In this document: piece after piece, positions 44,599 through 54,808 of the stretch | How the letters are laid out: every line of letters begins with the position of its first letter | Numbering within the stretch: the first letter of the stretch is position 1 | NCBI GenBank assembly: GCA_963744915.1 | Contig: CAVUUY010000014.1 | Span: forward strand, 62,001-126,000 | Source of the DNA: DATAFF01 sp963744915 | GTDB lineage: Bacteria > Pseudomonadota > Alphaproteobacteria > Rhizobiales > Aestuariivirgaceae | Direction: 5' to 3' | Length of the DNA: 64,000 nt | The notes under the pieces: generated by a model | What the model saw: the letters and a program-made list of their open reading frames with translations, nothing else | What the model was told of the DNA's origin: nothing | The model's database searches: none | Made by a program: the position numbers and the translations under genes

Positions 44599-45932
44599 AT
44601 GAAGCGATTCACAAAGATTGCCGGCCTGCTGGCGGGTGTCGGTGTCCTGGCGCTGAGCCAGGCCGGCAGCGCCCAGGCGCGCGAGCTCACGCTGTGCTGG
44701 GCGGCCTGGGATCCGGCCAATGCGCTGGTCGAGCTGTCGAAGGACTTCGCGGCGCAAGTCCGGCATCGACCATGAAGTTCGAGTTCGTGCCATGGCCGAA
44801 CTTCGCCGACCGCATGCTCAACGAGCTGAATTCCGGCGGCAAGCTCTGCGACCTGATGATCGGCGACCGCCAGTGGATCGGCGGCTCGGCCGAGAACGGC
44901 TACTACGTGAAGCTCAATGATTTCTTCGACAAGGAAGGCATCAAGATGTCGGACTTCGCGCCGGCCACCGTCTATGCCTATTCGACCTGGCCGAAGGGCA
45001 CGCCGAACTACTGGGCGCTGCCGGCCATGGGCGATGCCAATCGGCTGGATCTACCGCAAGGACTGGTTCGCCAAGCCCGAGCTCCAGGCGGAGTTCAAGG
45101 AGAAGTACGGCCGCGACCTGGCGCCGCCCAAGACCTGGGACGAGCTCAAGGAGATCGCCGAATTCTTCCAGGGCCGCGAGATCGACGGCAAGAAGGTCTA
45201 TGGCGCCGCGATCTTCACCGAGCGCGGCTCGGAAGGCATCACCATGGGCGCCACCGTCGCGCTCTATCCCTACGGCTTCAAGTACGAGAACCCGGCAAGC
45301 CCTACGACATGGAAGGCTTCGTCAACTCCGCCGACGCGGTCACCGGCCTCGAGATCTACAAGGCACTCTACAAGTGCTGCACGCCGCCGGGCTACACCGA
45401 CGGCTACATGGGCGAAGGCCTCGACGCCTTCAAATCCGGCCAGGTGGCGATGATGATGAACTGGTTCGCCTTCATGGCCCGGCATGTACAAGGACGAGAA
45501 TGTCGGCGGCGACAAGATCGGCTTCTTCGTCAATCCCAGGCGAGAAGGTCGCGGCCTCGACGCTCGGCGGCCAGGGCATCTCGGTCGTCGCCAACACCGA
45601 CAACAGGAAGACGCGCTGGCCTACATCAAGTGGTTCGCCCAGCCGGACGTGCAGAAGAAGTGGTGGTCGCTCGGCGGCTATTCCTGCCACAAGGCGGTGC
45701 TCGAACGACCCGAGCTTTCCGAAGCCGCCAGCCCTTCGCCGCCGACTTCCTCGAAGGCGATGGCGCATCGTGAAGGACTTCTGGCAGGAGCCGTCCTATG
45801 CCTCGCTGCTGCAGGCGATGCAGAAGCGCCTGCACGACTATGTCGTCGCCGACAAGGGCACCGCCAAGGAAGCGCTCGACGGGCTGATCGAGGACTGGAC
45901 CGAAGATCTTCAAGGACGAAGGCAAGATCTAG
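44599..45932 (+). pseudogene. Extracellular solute-binding protein (CUT1), multiple frameshifts
   Basis: ATG follows GGGAGGAAAGAGG. Signal peptide (FTKIAGLLAGVGVLALSQAG), then in changing frames MKFEFVPWPNFADRMLNELN, GWIYRKDWFAKPELQAEFKE, YDMEGFVNSADAVTGLEIYK, MNWFAFMA, GEKVAASTLGGQGISVVANT and YIKWFAQPDVQKKWWSLGGY: a sugar-binding protein of ~440 residues. About eleven single-base indels (e.g. near 44757, 44770, 45042, 45296, 45481, 45540, 45602, 45708, 45729, 45763, 45905); three are losses. First gene of the transporter operon. Confidence 0.8.
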
Positions 45933-46059
45933 TAAGTCACGCTGCCTCGCCGACGTGACCGCTCCCGCAGCCGGCAGCTCTCCGCAGCGGGAGCGGGTGA
46001 CGCAGCTCCGCGAGCTCGCCCGCAGAACTGACCCAAGGTGAGCCTGACTTCAGACCGCC

Positions 46060-47022
46060 ATGGCGACCGCATTCGACAGGATGGCCGACACTGCCGCGAC
46101 AGCAACACCGCCCGACCTCGCGCGGCGGATGCGCGGCCTGTCCGATCCGGCCATCGCCTGGCTCTTCATCGCGCCGACCATCGTCCTGCTGCTCGCCATC
46201 AACATCTTCCCGCTGATCTGGACGATCCAGCTCTCCTTCACCAATTACCGGGCCAACCGGCCGAACGCGGCCGATCAAGAATGTCGGCCTCGACAACTAC
46301 ACGCGCCATCCTGACCGACCCCGACATCTGGGCGGCGATGCAGGCGACGGCGCATTTCGTGTTCTGGACGATCGCTGCTGCAGACGCTGATCGGCTTCAC
46401 GCTGGCCTGGCTGATCGACCGCAAGTTCCGCGGCCACGCCTTCTGGACCACCGTCATCCTGATCCCGATGATGCTGTCGCCGGCGGTGGTCGGCAATTTC
46501 TGGAACTTCCTCTACCAGCCGCAGATCGGGCTGTTCAACTACGTCGTCTCGTTCTTCACCGGCATGCCGCCATCATCTTTCGAGATGCTCGGGATCGGTG
46601 ACGCTGGCGCCCTGGTCGATCATCATCGTCGACACCTGGATGTGGACGCCCTACGTGATGCTGATCTGCCTCGCCGGGTCTGCGCTCGATCCCCGACTAC
46701 ATCTACGAGGCGGCCGAGGTCGACCGCGCCTCGCACTGGCGGCAGTTCTGGTCGATCACGCTGCCGATGGCGCTGCCCTTCATCATGCTCGCGGTGCTGT
46801 TCCGCGGCATCGAGAACTTCAAGATGTTCGACATGGTCAACCTGCTGACCGGCGGCGGGCCCGGGCTCGACCACCGAGGTCGCCTCGATCACGCTCAAGC
46901 GCGAGGCCTTCGAGAAGTGGCGCACCGGCTATTCCTCGGCCTTCGCCATCATCCTGTTCGTCACGGTGTTCGGCCTCGCCAACATCTACGTGAAGGCGCT
47001 GAACCGGGTGAAGCAGCGATGA
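46060..47022 (+). pseudogene. CUT1 ABC transporter permease 1 (MalF-like), multiple frameshifts
   Basis: Pieces: LFIAPTIVLLLAINIFPLIW, NYTAILTDPDIWAAMQATAH, AFWTTVILIPMMLSPAVVGN, MWTPYVMLICLAG, IYEAAEVDRASHWRQFWSIT (the EAA coupling loop), MVNLLTGGGPG and a C terminus VKALNRVKQR. Six membrane helices expected. Its TGA overlaps the next start as ATGA, as in intact operons. Frame changes near 46270, 46300, 46380, 46600, 46675 and 46865. Confidence 0.78.
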
Positions 47023-47977
47023 GCGCTCACCACCGCCCATTCCGTCGTCGAGCCGGGCACGCCGTCGCAAGCGCATCGCCGGCGCGCTCGTCGATCCTCT
47101 ACGCGCTGGTCTCGATGATCCCGCTGTTCTGGATCTTCGCCACCAGCTTCAAGACGCCGCCCGATTCGATCACCTATCCGCCCAAGGTGGTGTTCCAGCC
47201 CGTCGCTCGAGGGCTACTGCAACCTCTTCACCACGCGCACGCGGCAGACGCCGGAATACATCGCAGTCGCTGCCGCCGGCCCACGGCGTCTGCGACGAGA
47301 TCACCCGCAAGCGCAACATGGTGATCGCCGGGCCGTCGAACTACCTGCCGCGCTTCATCAATTCGCTGATCATCGCCTTCGGCTCGACCTTCTGCGCGGT
47401 GTTGCTCGGCACGCTCGCGGCCTATGGCTTCTCGCGCTTCAAGGTGCCGCTCGAAGGACGACCTCCTGTTCTTCATCCTGTCGACGCGGATGATGCCGCC
47501 GATCGCCGTCGCGATCCCGATCTACCTGATGTACCGCGCAGCTCGGCCTGTCGGACACCGCGCTCGGCATGATCCTGCTCTACACGGCGGTCAACGTGTC
47601 GCTGGCGGTGTGGCTGCTCAAGGGCTTCATCGACGAGATCCCGCGCGAATACGAGGAAGCGGCGATGATCGACGGCTACACGCGGCTGCAGGCCTTCTGG
47701 AAGGTGGTGCTGCCGCAGGCGGCCACCGGCATCGCCGCCACCGCGATCTTCTGCCTGATCTTCGCCTGGAACGAATATGCCTTCGCGGTGCTGCTGACCT
47801 CCGGCGACGGCGCAGACCGCGCCGCCCTTCATCCCCACCATCATCGGCGAGGGCGGGCAGGACTGGCCGGCGGTGGCGGCCGGCACGACGCTGTTCCTGA
47901 TGCCGATCCTGGTCTTCACCGTGCTGCTGCGCAAGCACCTGCTGCGCGGCATCACCTTCGGGGCGGTGCGCAAATGA
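47019..47977 (+). pseudogene. CUT1 ABC transporter permease 2 (MalG-like), multiple frameshifts
   Basis: ATG 47019 overlaps the previous stop. Pieces LYALVSMIPLFWIFATSFKT, PSNYLPRFINSLIIAFGSTF, LFFILSTRMMPPIAVAIPIY, PREYEEAAMIDGYTRLQAFW (EAA loop) and LLRGITFGAVRK make a MalG-like permease of ~315 residues. It has an unusual insert between the first two helices (TRTRQTPEY, VCDEITRKRNM) compared with standard MalG. Frame changes near 47060, 47210, 47270, 47455, 47540 and 47810. Confidence 0.78.
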
Positions 47978-48190
47978 GCGAGCCCGTCGCCAGTCGCGCC
48001 CGCCGGTCAAGGCCGCTCGTCGCGGCCTGCTTCCGGCGCGGCCCGTGGGAGATCCTCGCGACCGTCGTCATCGCCGCCGGCGTGCTGATGCTGATGCAGC
48101 CCTTCTCGCTCGATGCTCTACACCTGGTCGTTCGTGACGACGCTCGCCGGCACCGTGATGTTCATCATCGTCTCGAAGTTTCCGGAGTGA
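47974..48190 (+). pseudogene. Small membrane protein of the transporter operon, frameshifted
   Basis: Overlaps the permease stop by ATGA. Readable parts FRRGPWEILATVVIAAGVLM and LYTWSFVTTLAGTVMFIIVS, ending KFPE: two membrane helices in ~70 residues. Small extra membrane proteins are known in some alphaproteobacterial CUT1 operons; role unknown. The TGA is four bases before the ATPase ATG. Confidence 0.6.
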
Positions 48191-48194
48191 GCCG

Positions 48195-49311
48195 ATGGCC
48201 GAGATCCGGGTCGAGAACCTGCGCAAGACCTTCGGCGACTTCATCGCGGTGAAGGAATTCGACCTTCACCATTCCGGACGGCGAGTTCTTCTGCCTGCTC
48301 GGGCCGTCGGGCTGCGGCAAGACGACGACGCTGCGCATGATCGCCGGGCTCGAGCTGCCGACCTCCGGCCAGATCTTGCTCGACGGCGAGGACGTGACCT
48401 TCAAGCGCGCCTCGCGAGCGCGACATCGCCTTCGTGTTCCAGCTGTTCGCGCTCTATCCGCACATGAACGTGCGGCAAGAACATCGGCTTTCCGCTGCTG
48501 CTGCCAGGGCGTGCCGCGGCGCGAGATCGCGCCAGCGCGTCGAGGAGACGGCGCGGCTCCTGCGCATCGACCATCTGCTCGACAAGCCGGTGTCGGGCCT
48601 GGCCGGCGGCGACCGCCAGCGCGTGGCGCTGGGCCGCGCCATCGTGCGCCGGCCCGAAGGCCTTCCTGATGGACGAGCCGCTCGGCACGCTCGACGCCGA
48701 GTTCCGCGACCTGATGTGCGACGAGCTGCGCGCGCTGCACAACCGCATCGGCGCGACCACGGTCTACGTCACCCATGACCAGCTCGAGGCGATGTCGATG
48801 GCCGACAAGATCGCCGTCATGAACCACGGCGTCGATCGAGCAGTTCGGCACGCCGCAGGAGATCTACGACCGGCCGGCCACGCATGTTCGTCGCCGACTT
48901 CATCGGCTCGCCGCCGATGAACTTCCTGCGCCTTCGACGGGCGCGCTGCGACCGGGGCGCAGACCGGCTGGCGCTCGACGGCGCCGAGATCGCCATGCCC
49001 GACATTGCGCGAAGCCGGCCGCCGGGCCGAGCTGGTGCTGGCGTGCGGCCCGAGCACATCCGCTTCGACGACGGCTGGCGGCCTGCGCGGCGAGGTCTTC
49101 GGCGCCGAGTATCTCGGCACCACCCAGATCGTCACGGTCGACACCGCGGCGGGCCGGCTCAAGGCGCGCCTGCCGGCCGACCGGCAGCGTCAAGCTCGGC
49201 GAGCCGGTCGGCCTCGACCTTCCGCCGCCGAGCGGCTGTCGCTGTTCGACAAGGCGAGCGGCCGCGCGCATCGCGCATCGGCGCTGCACGAGGGAGCGCG
49301 CCCATGGCTGA
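48195..49311 (+). pseudogene. CUT1 ABC transporter ATP-binding protein 1, multiple frameshifts
   Basis: Intended ~365 residues: IRVENLRKTFGDFIAVKEFD, LLGPSGCGKTTTLRMIAGLE (Walker A), FVFQLFALYPHMNVR, a variant signature GLAGGDRQRVALGRAIV, FLMDEPLGTLDAEFRDLMCD (Walker B) and VYVTHDQLEAMSMADKIAVM, then a MalK-like regulatory TOBE domain (FVADFIGSPPMNFL). At least ten one-base excesses (near 48266, 48416, 48477, 48511, 48534, 48664, 48834, 48882, 48931, 48960). Overlaps the second ATPase gene. Confidence 0.8.
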
Positions 49312-50329
49312 GGTCCGCTCATCGGCGTCACCAAGCGCTTCGGCAAGGCCACGGCGGTCGACGGACCTGTCGCTCGACATCGCCGACGGCGAGTTCGTCG
49401 TGCTGCTCGGCCCGACCGGCGCCGGCAAGACGACGACGCTGCGGCTGGTCGCCGGGCTCGAGAAGCCCGACGCCGGCGCGGTCGCGATCGGCGGCCGCGA
49501 CGTGACCGACGCTCGCGCCGGCCGCGCGCGACGTCGCCTTCGTGTTCCAGCAGTATTCGCTCTATCCGCATCTGTCGCGTGTTCGACAATCTGGCCTTCC
49601 CGCTGCGCTCGCCGGCGCGGCGGATGCCCGAGGCCGAGATCGCAGCGCGGGTGCGACGAGGTGGCCACGCTGCTGCGCATCGCGCACAAGCTCGACAACC
49701 AGGCGACCGCAGCTCTCGGGCGGCGAGATGCAGCGCGTCGCGATCGGCCGGGCGCTGGTGCGGCAGCCCGCCGATCTATCTGATGGACGAGCCGCTGTCC
49801 TCGCTCGACGCCAAGCTGCGCGCCGACCTGCGGCTCGAGCTGAAGCGCATCCAGGCGCGAGCTCGGCGCGACCATGCTCTACGTCACCCACGACCAGATC
49901 GAGGCGATGACCATGGCCGACCGCATCGGCGTCCTCGACGACGGGCGGCTCGTGCAGATCGGCACGCCGCGCGAGATCTACGAGGACCCGCGACAGCATC
50001 TATGTCGCGACCCGGCTCGGCCAGCCGGCGATCAATCTCGTTGCCCGCCGGCCTGCTGCCGGCCGGCTCGCCGCCGGCGGGCGCCAAGACCGTCGGCGCG
50101 CGCACCGAGCACATCCGCATCGAGAAGGCCAATGGCGGCGGCGCCACCGGCAAGGTCGACTGGATCGAGCATCTCGGCGACCAGAACCACCTTCATCTGT
50201 CGGTCGGCGAACGGCGGATCGTGACGCTGGCGCTCGCCCGACAGCGATCTCGGGCCGGGCGACCCGGTCAGGCTCGAGGTGGTCCGGCCGCTGTTCTTCG
50301 ACGCCGCCGGCAACCGGTTGCGGGAATAG
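49304..50329 (+). pseudogene. CUT1 ABC transporter ATP-binding protein 2, multiple frameshifts
   Basis: Intended ~335 residues: VVLLGPTGAGKTTTLRLVAG (Walker A), DVAFVFQQYSLYPHLS, LSGGEMQRVAIGRALVRQP (signature), IYLMDEPLSSLDAKLRADLR (Walker B), MLYVTHDQIEAMTMADRIGV and a TOBE-like C terminus (ARTEHIRIEKANGGGATGKV, FFDAAGNRLRE). Two different ATPases in one CUT1 operon is the arrangement of the rhizobial glycerol-type importer (GlpST). Frame changes near 49325, 49365, 49515, 49580, 49650, 49712, 49770, 49861, 49992, 50040 and 50240. Confidence 0.8.
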
Positions 50330-50341
50330 GAATCGAGGCCG

Positions 50342-50950
50342 ATGGAGGCTCAGGACATCAAGCGTCTGATCGATACGCTGGCCGAGCGGGTCATCGCCGC
50401 GCAGCGACGAGCTGACCGCGCTCGACCAGGCGATCGGCGACGGCGATCACGGCCTCAACATGAAGCGCGGCTTCGAGGCGGTGCTGGCCGAGGGCGCGGC
50501 AATCACCGCCAAGCCGCTGCCCGGCGGCGCTGCACAAGCGTCGGCATGACGCTGGTGATGAAGGTCGGCGGCGCCTCGGGCCCGCTCTATGGCACGCTGT
50601 TCATGGCGCTCGGCAAGGCGCTGCCGGCGGAGCCCGACCGCGCGGCGGTGGCACAGGCGCTGGCGGCCGCGCTCGACGCCGTCAAGGCGCGCGGCAAGTC
50701 GGAGGTCGGCCAGAAGACCATGCTCGACGTGCTCGCGCCGGTGCAGCAGGCGCTCGCCGCGGGAGCCGATGCGACAGCGCTGCGCGGCGATCGCGCGGCG
50801 AGGCGGCGAAGGCCACCATGCCGCATGAAGGCGACCCGCGGGCGGGCCTCGTTCCTCGGCGAGCGCTCGATCGGCCACATGGATCCCGGCGCGCGCTCCA
50901 GCGCCTGATGGTCGGTGCGGTCGTCGATGCGCTGGAGCGGCAGGTCATGA
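50342..50950 (+). pseudogene. dhaL: Dihydroxyacetone kinase subunit DhaL, frameshifted
   Basis: ADP-binding subunit that phosphorylates dihydroxyacetone bound to DhaK. Seen: the Mg-ADP motif in ALDQAIGDGDHGLNMKRGFE (three Asp and His), VGMTLVMKVGGASGPLYGTL, GQKTMLDVLAPVQQAL and the signature near the C terminus RASFLGERSIGHMDPGA. Intended ~200 residues; one-base shifts near 50408, 50530, 50785 and 50900. Overlaps dhaM by ATGA. Twelve bases after the second ATPase. Confidence 0.85.
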
Positions 50951-51360
50951 CCAGCAGCAATGTCGGCATCGTCATCGTCTCGCATTCGCCAGGACGTCGC
51001 CGACGGCGCCGCCGACATGGTGCGCCAGATGGTCGGCGACGAGGTGCCGCTGGCGCATTGCGGCGGCAATCCCGACGGCGGGCTCGGCACCAGCGTCGAA
51101 AGCATCATGGCGGCGATCGACGGAGGCCTGGTCGGACAAGCGGGCGTGGCCATCCTCGTCGATCTCGGCGGCGCCGAGACCAACAGCGAGATGGCGATCG
51201 AGATGTTGCCGCCGGGAACGCGCGAGCCGGGTCGTGGTCTGCAATGCGCCGATCGTCGAGGGCGCCGTCATGGCGGCGACGGAAGCGTCGGGCGGGTCGC
51301 AGCCTGGCGGCGGTCCGCAGCACGGCCGAGGAACTCTATGCCGGGGCGATCGTGACATGA
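50947..51360 (+). pseudogene. dhaM: PTS-dependent dihydroxyacetone phosphotransferase subunit DhaM, frameshifted
   Basis: IIA-like (mannose-type fold) phosphocarrier that passes phosphate from HPr to DhaL-ADP. SNVGIVIVSHS carries the phosphorylatable His near residue 14; QDVADGAADMVRQMVGDEVP, GLGTSVESIMAAID and VAILVDLGGAETNSEMAIEM follow, ending AEELYAGAIVT. ~135 residues. Single-domain, unlike E. coli DhaM, which fuses HPr and EI-like parts: here these are separate genes immediately downstream. Frame changes near 50990, 51130 and 51230. Confidence 0.83.
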
Positions 51361-51663
51361 GCCAGCCAACCGCAGCGAGGTCGGTGCTGATGACCCATCG
51401 CCGTCGGGCTGCATGCGCGCCCGTCGGTCAAGCTCACCAAGCTCGCCAAGAGCTTCGGCTGCCGCATCGAGGTGGCGCAGCAGGCATCCGGCCCGTGGAT
51501 CGATGCCAAGAGCATCGTCAAGGTGATGGCGATGAAGGCGCCGCGCGACACCACGCTGCATTTTCGGGCGGAAGGCGATGGGGCGGCCGAGGCGGTGAAT
51601 GCCCTGAGCGAGCTCGTCGCGCGCAATTTCGACGAGGATCATGCCGATGCCGCAGCCCCTTGA
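51357..51663 (+). pseudogene. HPr-family phosphocarrier, frameshifted once or twice
   Basis: AVGLHARPSVKLTKLAKSFG contains the phosphohistidine site GLHARPS, then a regulatory-Ser-like region (GPWIDAKSIVKVMAMKAPRD) and EGDGAAEAVNALSELVARNF. ~100 residues with a short C-terminal extension. Frame is lost just before the active-site His (near 51395-51400). Starts on the dhaM stop (ATGA). Dedicated HPr for the DHA kinase relay rather than the housekeeping PTS-Ntr NPr; inference from operon position. Confidence 0.82.
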
Positions 51664-53258
51664 ACGGATCGGGCGGCCAGCCTCGCCGGGGATTGCGGTG
51701 GGCCCGCTGGCGCCGTTCTCGAGCGTGGTGCGGCCAATCGCGGCGACCACGACCGATGCGGCAGCGGCGCGGGCCAGGCTGACGCAGGCGCTTGCCGCGG
51801 CGGCACAGGAGCTGGCGAGACTGCTTGCGGCGGCCGAGCGCTGACGGGCAGGCCATTCTGGAATTCCAGATCGCCATGCTGGAGGACGGCACGTTCAGCG
51901 ATCCGGCGCTCGAGCTGATCGAGGGCGGCGCATCGGCGGCGGCGGGCTGGAGTGCGGCGCTCGACGAGCAGATCGCCGGTTTTGCCGATGCCGGCGACGA
52001 TTATTTCCGGGCCCGGGCGGGCGATCTCGCCGATCTGCGCGACCGCGTCCTGCGGCGCCTCGCCGGCGAGGCGGATTCGGTGCTGCCGGCCGGCTCGATC
52101 CTGATCGGCGACGACCTCGCACCGAGCCGGTTCCTGGCGATCGACTGGAGCCGGGGCGGCGCCGTCATCCTCGAGCGCGGCAGCCCGCTCAGCCATGTCG
52201 CCATGCTGGCGCGGGCGCGCGGCATCCCGATGGTGATCGGCCTTGGACAGCTTTCCGCCATTGGCCATGCCGAAGCGATCGTCGACGGGACGAGCGGCCG
52301 CGTCGTGCTGTCGCCCGACCTCAAGTCGCGGCGGGCGATGATCGATGCGGCACGGGCCCTGGCTGAGGAGGAGCGGCAGGCGAACCGGCATCGCGCGGCG
52401 CCAGCCATCACGGTTGATGGCGTTGCCGTGAAGGTCATGATCAATGTTGCTGATCCGGCCGAGGTCGATGCGGTCGACATCGGCGATTGCGACGGCATCG
52501 GCCTGATGCGCACCGAGTTCCTGTTCCGCAATGGCCGGCCGCTGCCGGGCGAGGACGAGCAGTACCGTGCCTATCGGCGGCTGCTCGAATGGGCGGGGGA
52601 GAAGCCGGTGACGGTCCGGACCCTCGATGCGGGCGGCGACAAGCCGATCGCCGGGCTGACGCCGGACGACGAGACCAACACCTTCCTCGGCGTGCGGGGC
52701 CTGCGTCTGTCGCTGGCGCGCCCCGAGGTGTTCCGGGTTCAGCTGCGGGCGCTCGCCCGGGCCGCGGTCCACGGCAATCTCAGGGTGATGCTGCCGATGG
52801 TGACGGTGCCGGAGGAATTCACCGCTGCGGCAGCCCTGTTCGAGGAGGAGCTCGCGGCGCTCCGGCGGCAAGGGAAAGCCTGCGCCCGCCCGCCGCTTGG
52901 CATCATGATCGAGGTGCCGCTGCCGGCGCTGCAGCCGGAGCTTTTTCCGATGGCGCAGTTCTTCTCGATCGGCTCCAACGATCTCACGCAATATCTGGCG
53001 GCGGCAGCCCGCGACAACGCCGCCGTTTCAGGGCTTGCCGAAAGCGCCTATCCGGCGGTCGCCATGCTGATCGCCGCGCTGACGGCATTTGCGGCGCGGC
53101 GGGGGATCGAGCTGTCGATCTGCGGCGATCTCGCCTCCGAGGTCGGCAAGGTGCCGGACCTCATCGGTCGCGGGCTCAGGTCTCTTTCGGTGGCGCCGGC
53201 GGCACTGGGGCGGGTCAAGGCAACCATCTGCCGATCCCAGGCGGGAGGTGGCGCTTGA
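51641..53258 (+). CDS. ptsI: PTS enzyme I (PEP-protein phosphotransferase), one frameshift
   Basis: ~539 residues after removing one base near 51838-51842, where the first 66 codons otherwise hit TGA. Phosphohistidine region GGAVILERGSPLSHVAMLAR (residue ~183), PEP/Mg site blocks GIGLMRTEFLFRNGRPLPGE, TVRTLDAGGDKPIAG, GIMIEVPLPAL and FFSIGSNDLTQYLAAAARDN: a complete EI that draws phosphate from PEP. No GAF domain, so it is sugar-type EI and not EI-Ntr. Except for that single indel the gene is clean. Overlaps the HPr end by 23 bp. Confidence 0.9.
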
Positions 53259-53683
53259 GCGAATTCGAGGACCCCTCCTCATCGCAGTCGGTCGCTGCGG
53301 TTCGCGAATACAAGACCATTCTTCGCGAGATCCTCGATGCGCGCCCGGCCGGCACGCGGCTGCGCCTGGCGATGGCGCTGGGCAAGAACCGCAGCTTCGT
53401 GTCGCAGATTGCCAACCCGCAATATGCAACGCCGATCCCGATCCGGCATATCGAAACGATATTCGATCTCTGCCATTTCCCGGAAGCCACCCGCGGGCGC
53501 TTCCTCGATGCCTACGCCAAGGCCCATCCGGTCCGCCGCATGGAGGACCGCTCCGGCCTCAAGATGCGGCGCCAGGTGCTGGCCCTTCCCGATCTCGGCG
53601 ATGCCGAGCGCAATGCTCGTTTCGATGCGCTGATCATGGATTTCGCCCGCAAGGTTTGCCGCGTGCTGACCGGAACGGAGTAG
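53255..53683 (+). CDS. Small HTH-type regulator of the dha locus
   Basis: 142 residues from TTG 53255, which overlaps the EI stop (TTGA) and follows GGGAGGTG. Residues ~15-75 (YKTILREILDARPAGTRLRL, ALGKNRSFVSQIANPQYATP, IPIRHIETIFDLCHFP) look like an Xre-type helix-turn-helix, and the rest is helical (GLKMRRQVLALPDLGD). It lies between EI and dhaK, so it may regulate the locus. I do not know a named family. Confidence 0.7.
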   Translation: MSEFEDPSSSQSVAAVREYKTILREILDARPAGTRLRLAMALGKNRSFVSQIANPQYATPIPIRHIETIFDLCHFPEATRGRFLDAYAKAHPVRRMEDRSGLKMRRQVLALPDLGDAERNARFDALIMDFARKVCRVLTGTE

Positions 53684-53704
53684 GCTCGAGAGCAGGAGAG
53701 GCCC

Positions 53705-54694
53705 ATGAAGAAGTTGATCAACAGCGTCGAGACCGTGCTGTCGGAAAGCCTCGAGGGGTTGGCGGCGGCTCATTCCGACATCCTGATGCTCGATCCCGAG
53801 CACCGCTTCGTGCGCCGCCGGCAGCTGAAGGCGGGCAAGGTGGCACTGATCTCGGGCGGCGGCTCGGGCCATGAGCCGCTGCATGGCGGGCTGGTCGGAC
53901 ATGGCATGCTGGATGCCGCCTGTCCCGGCCAGGTCTTCACCTCGCCGACGCCAGACCAGATGGTGGCCGCCGCCGAGGCGGTCGCCGCCGGCGAGGGGAC
54001 GGTGTTCGTCGTCAAGAATTATGAAGGCGACGTGATGAATTTCGACATGGCGCGCGAGATGCTGGGCGGCAACATCGAAACCGTTCTCACCGATGACGAC
54101 GTCGCGGTCGAGAACTCGCTCTACACCACCGGCCGGCGCGGCGTGGCGGGAACGCTGATCGTCGAGAAGATAGCCGGCGCGGCGGCCGAGCGCGGCGCCG
54201 ACCTCGCGACGGTGGCAAGCATTGGACGCAAGGTCAATGCGGTGACCCGCTCGATGGGTGTGGCGCTGACGTCCTGCACGGTGCCGTCAGCCGGCAAACC
54301 GACCTTCGCCATCGCCGACTACGAGATGGAGATGGGGGTCGGCATCCATGGCGAGCCGGGCCGCCGCCGCGTCGAGCTGAAGCAGGCGGACGCTATCGCC
54401 GAGGAAATGATCACGGCGATCTGCAGCGATCTCAAGGAGAAGGCACGCGGCCCGGCGATCGTGCTGGTCAACGGCTTCGGCGGGACGCCGCTGATGGAGC
54501 TCTATTTGATGTATGGCGCGGCCCGCCGGCTTCTCGACAAGCGCGGCATCAAGATTGCGCGGACGCTCACCGGCTCCTACGTCACCTCGCTCGACATGGC
54601 CGGGTGCTCGATCACCGTGACGATGGTCGATGACGAGATGCTCAAATTGTGGGACGAGCCGGTGCATACGGCGGCGCTGCGCTGGAAGATGTAG
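53705..54694 (+). CDS. dhaK: Dihydroxyacetone kinase subunit DhaK
   Basis: 329 residues, intact, after AGGAGAGG. GKVALISGGGSGHEPLHGGL near residue 45, VKNYEGDVMNFDMAREML, and the covalent DHA-binding His in EMGVGIHGEPGRRRVEL (residue ~218), the catalytic features of the DhaK1-type domain. It binds dihydroxyacetone through a hemiaminal; DhaL-ATP then yields DHA phosphate for glycolysis. Last gene of the locus. Confidence 0.94.
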   Translation: MKKLINSVETVLSESLEGLAAAHSDILMLDPEHRFVRRRQLKAGKVALISGGGSGHEPLHGGLVGHGMLDAACPGQVFTSPTPDQMVAAAEAVAAGEGTVFVVKNYEGDVMNFDMAREMLGGNIETVLTDDDVAVENSLYTTGRRGVAGTLIVEKIAGAAAERGADLATVASIGRKVNAVTRSMGVALTSCTVPSAGKPTFAIADYEMEMGVGIHGEPGRRRVELKQADAIAEEMITAICSDLKEKARGPAIVLVNGFGGTPLMELYLMYGAARRLLDKRGIKIARTLTGSYVTSLDMAGCSITVTMVDDEMLKLWDEPVHTAALRWKM

Positions 54695-54808
54695 AGCACC
54701 CAAGGCGCCGGGCAGGGAAGTCGATCCCCGGTCTTCCCGTTTCGGGGCGCGACGTCCCGACGCCTTGGGCTTAACTCTCTACGTCCACGGCTCCACAATG
54801 GTTTCACG

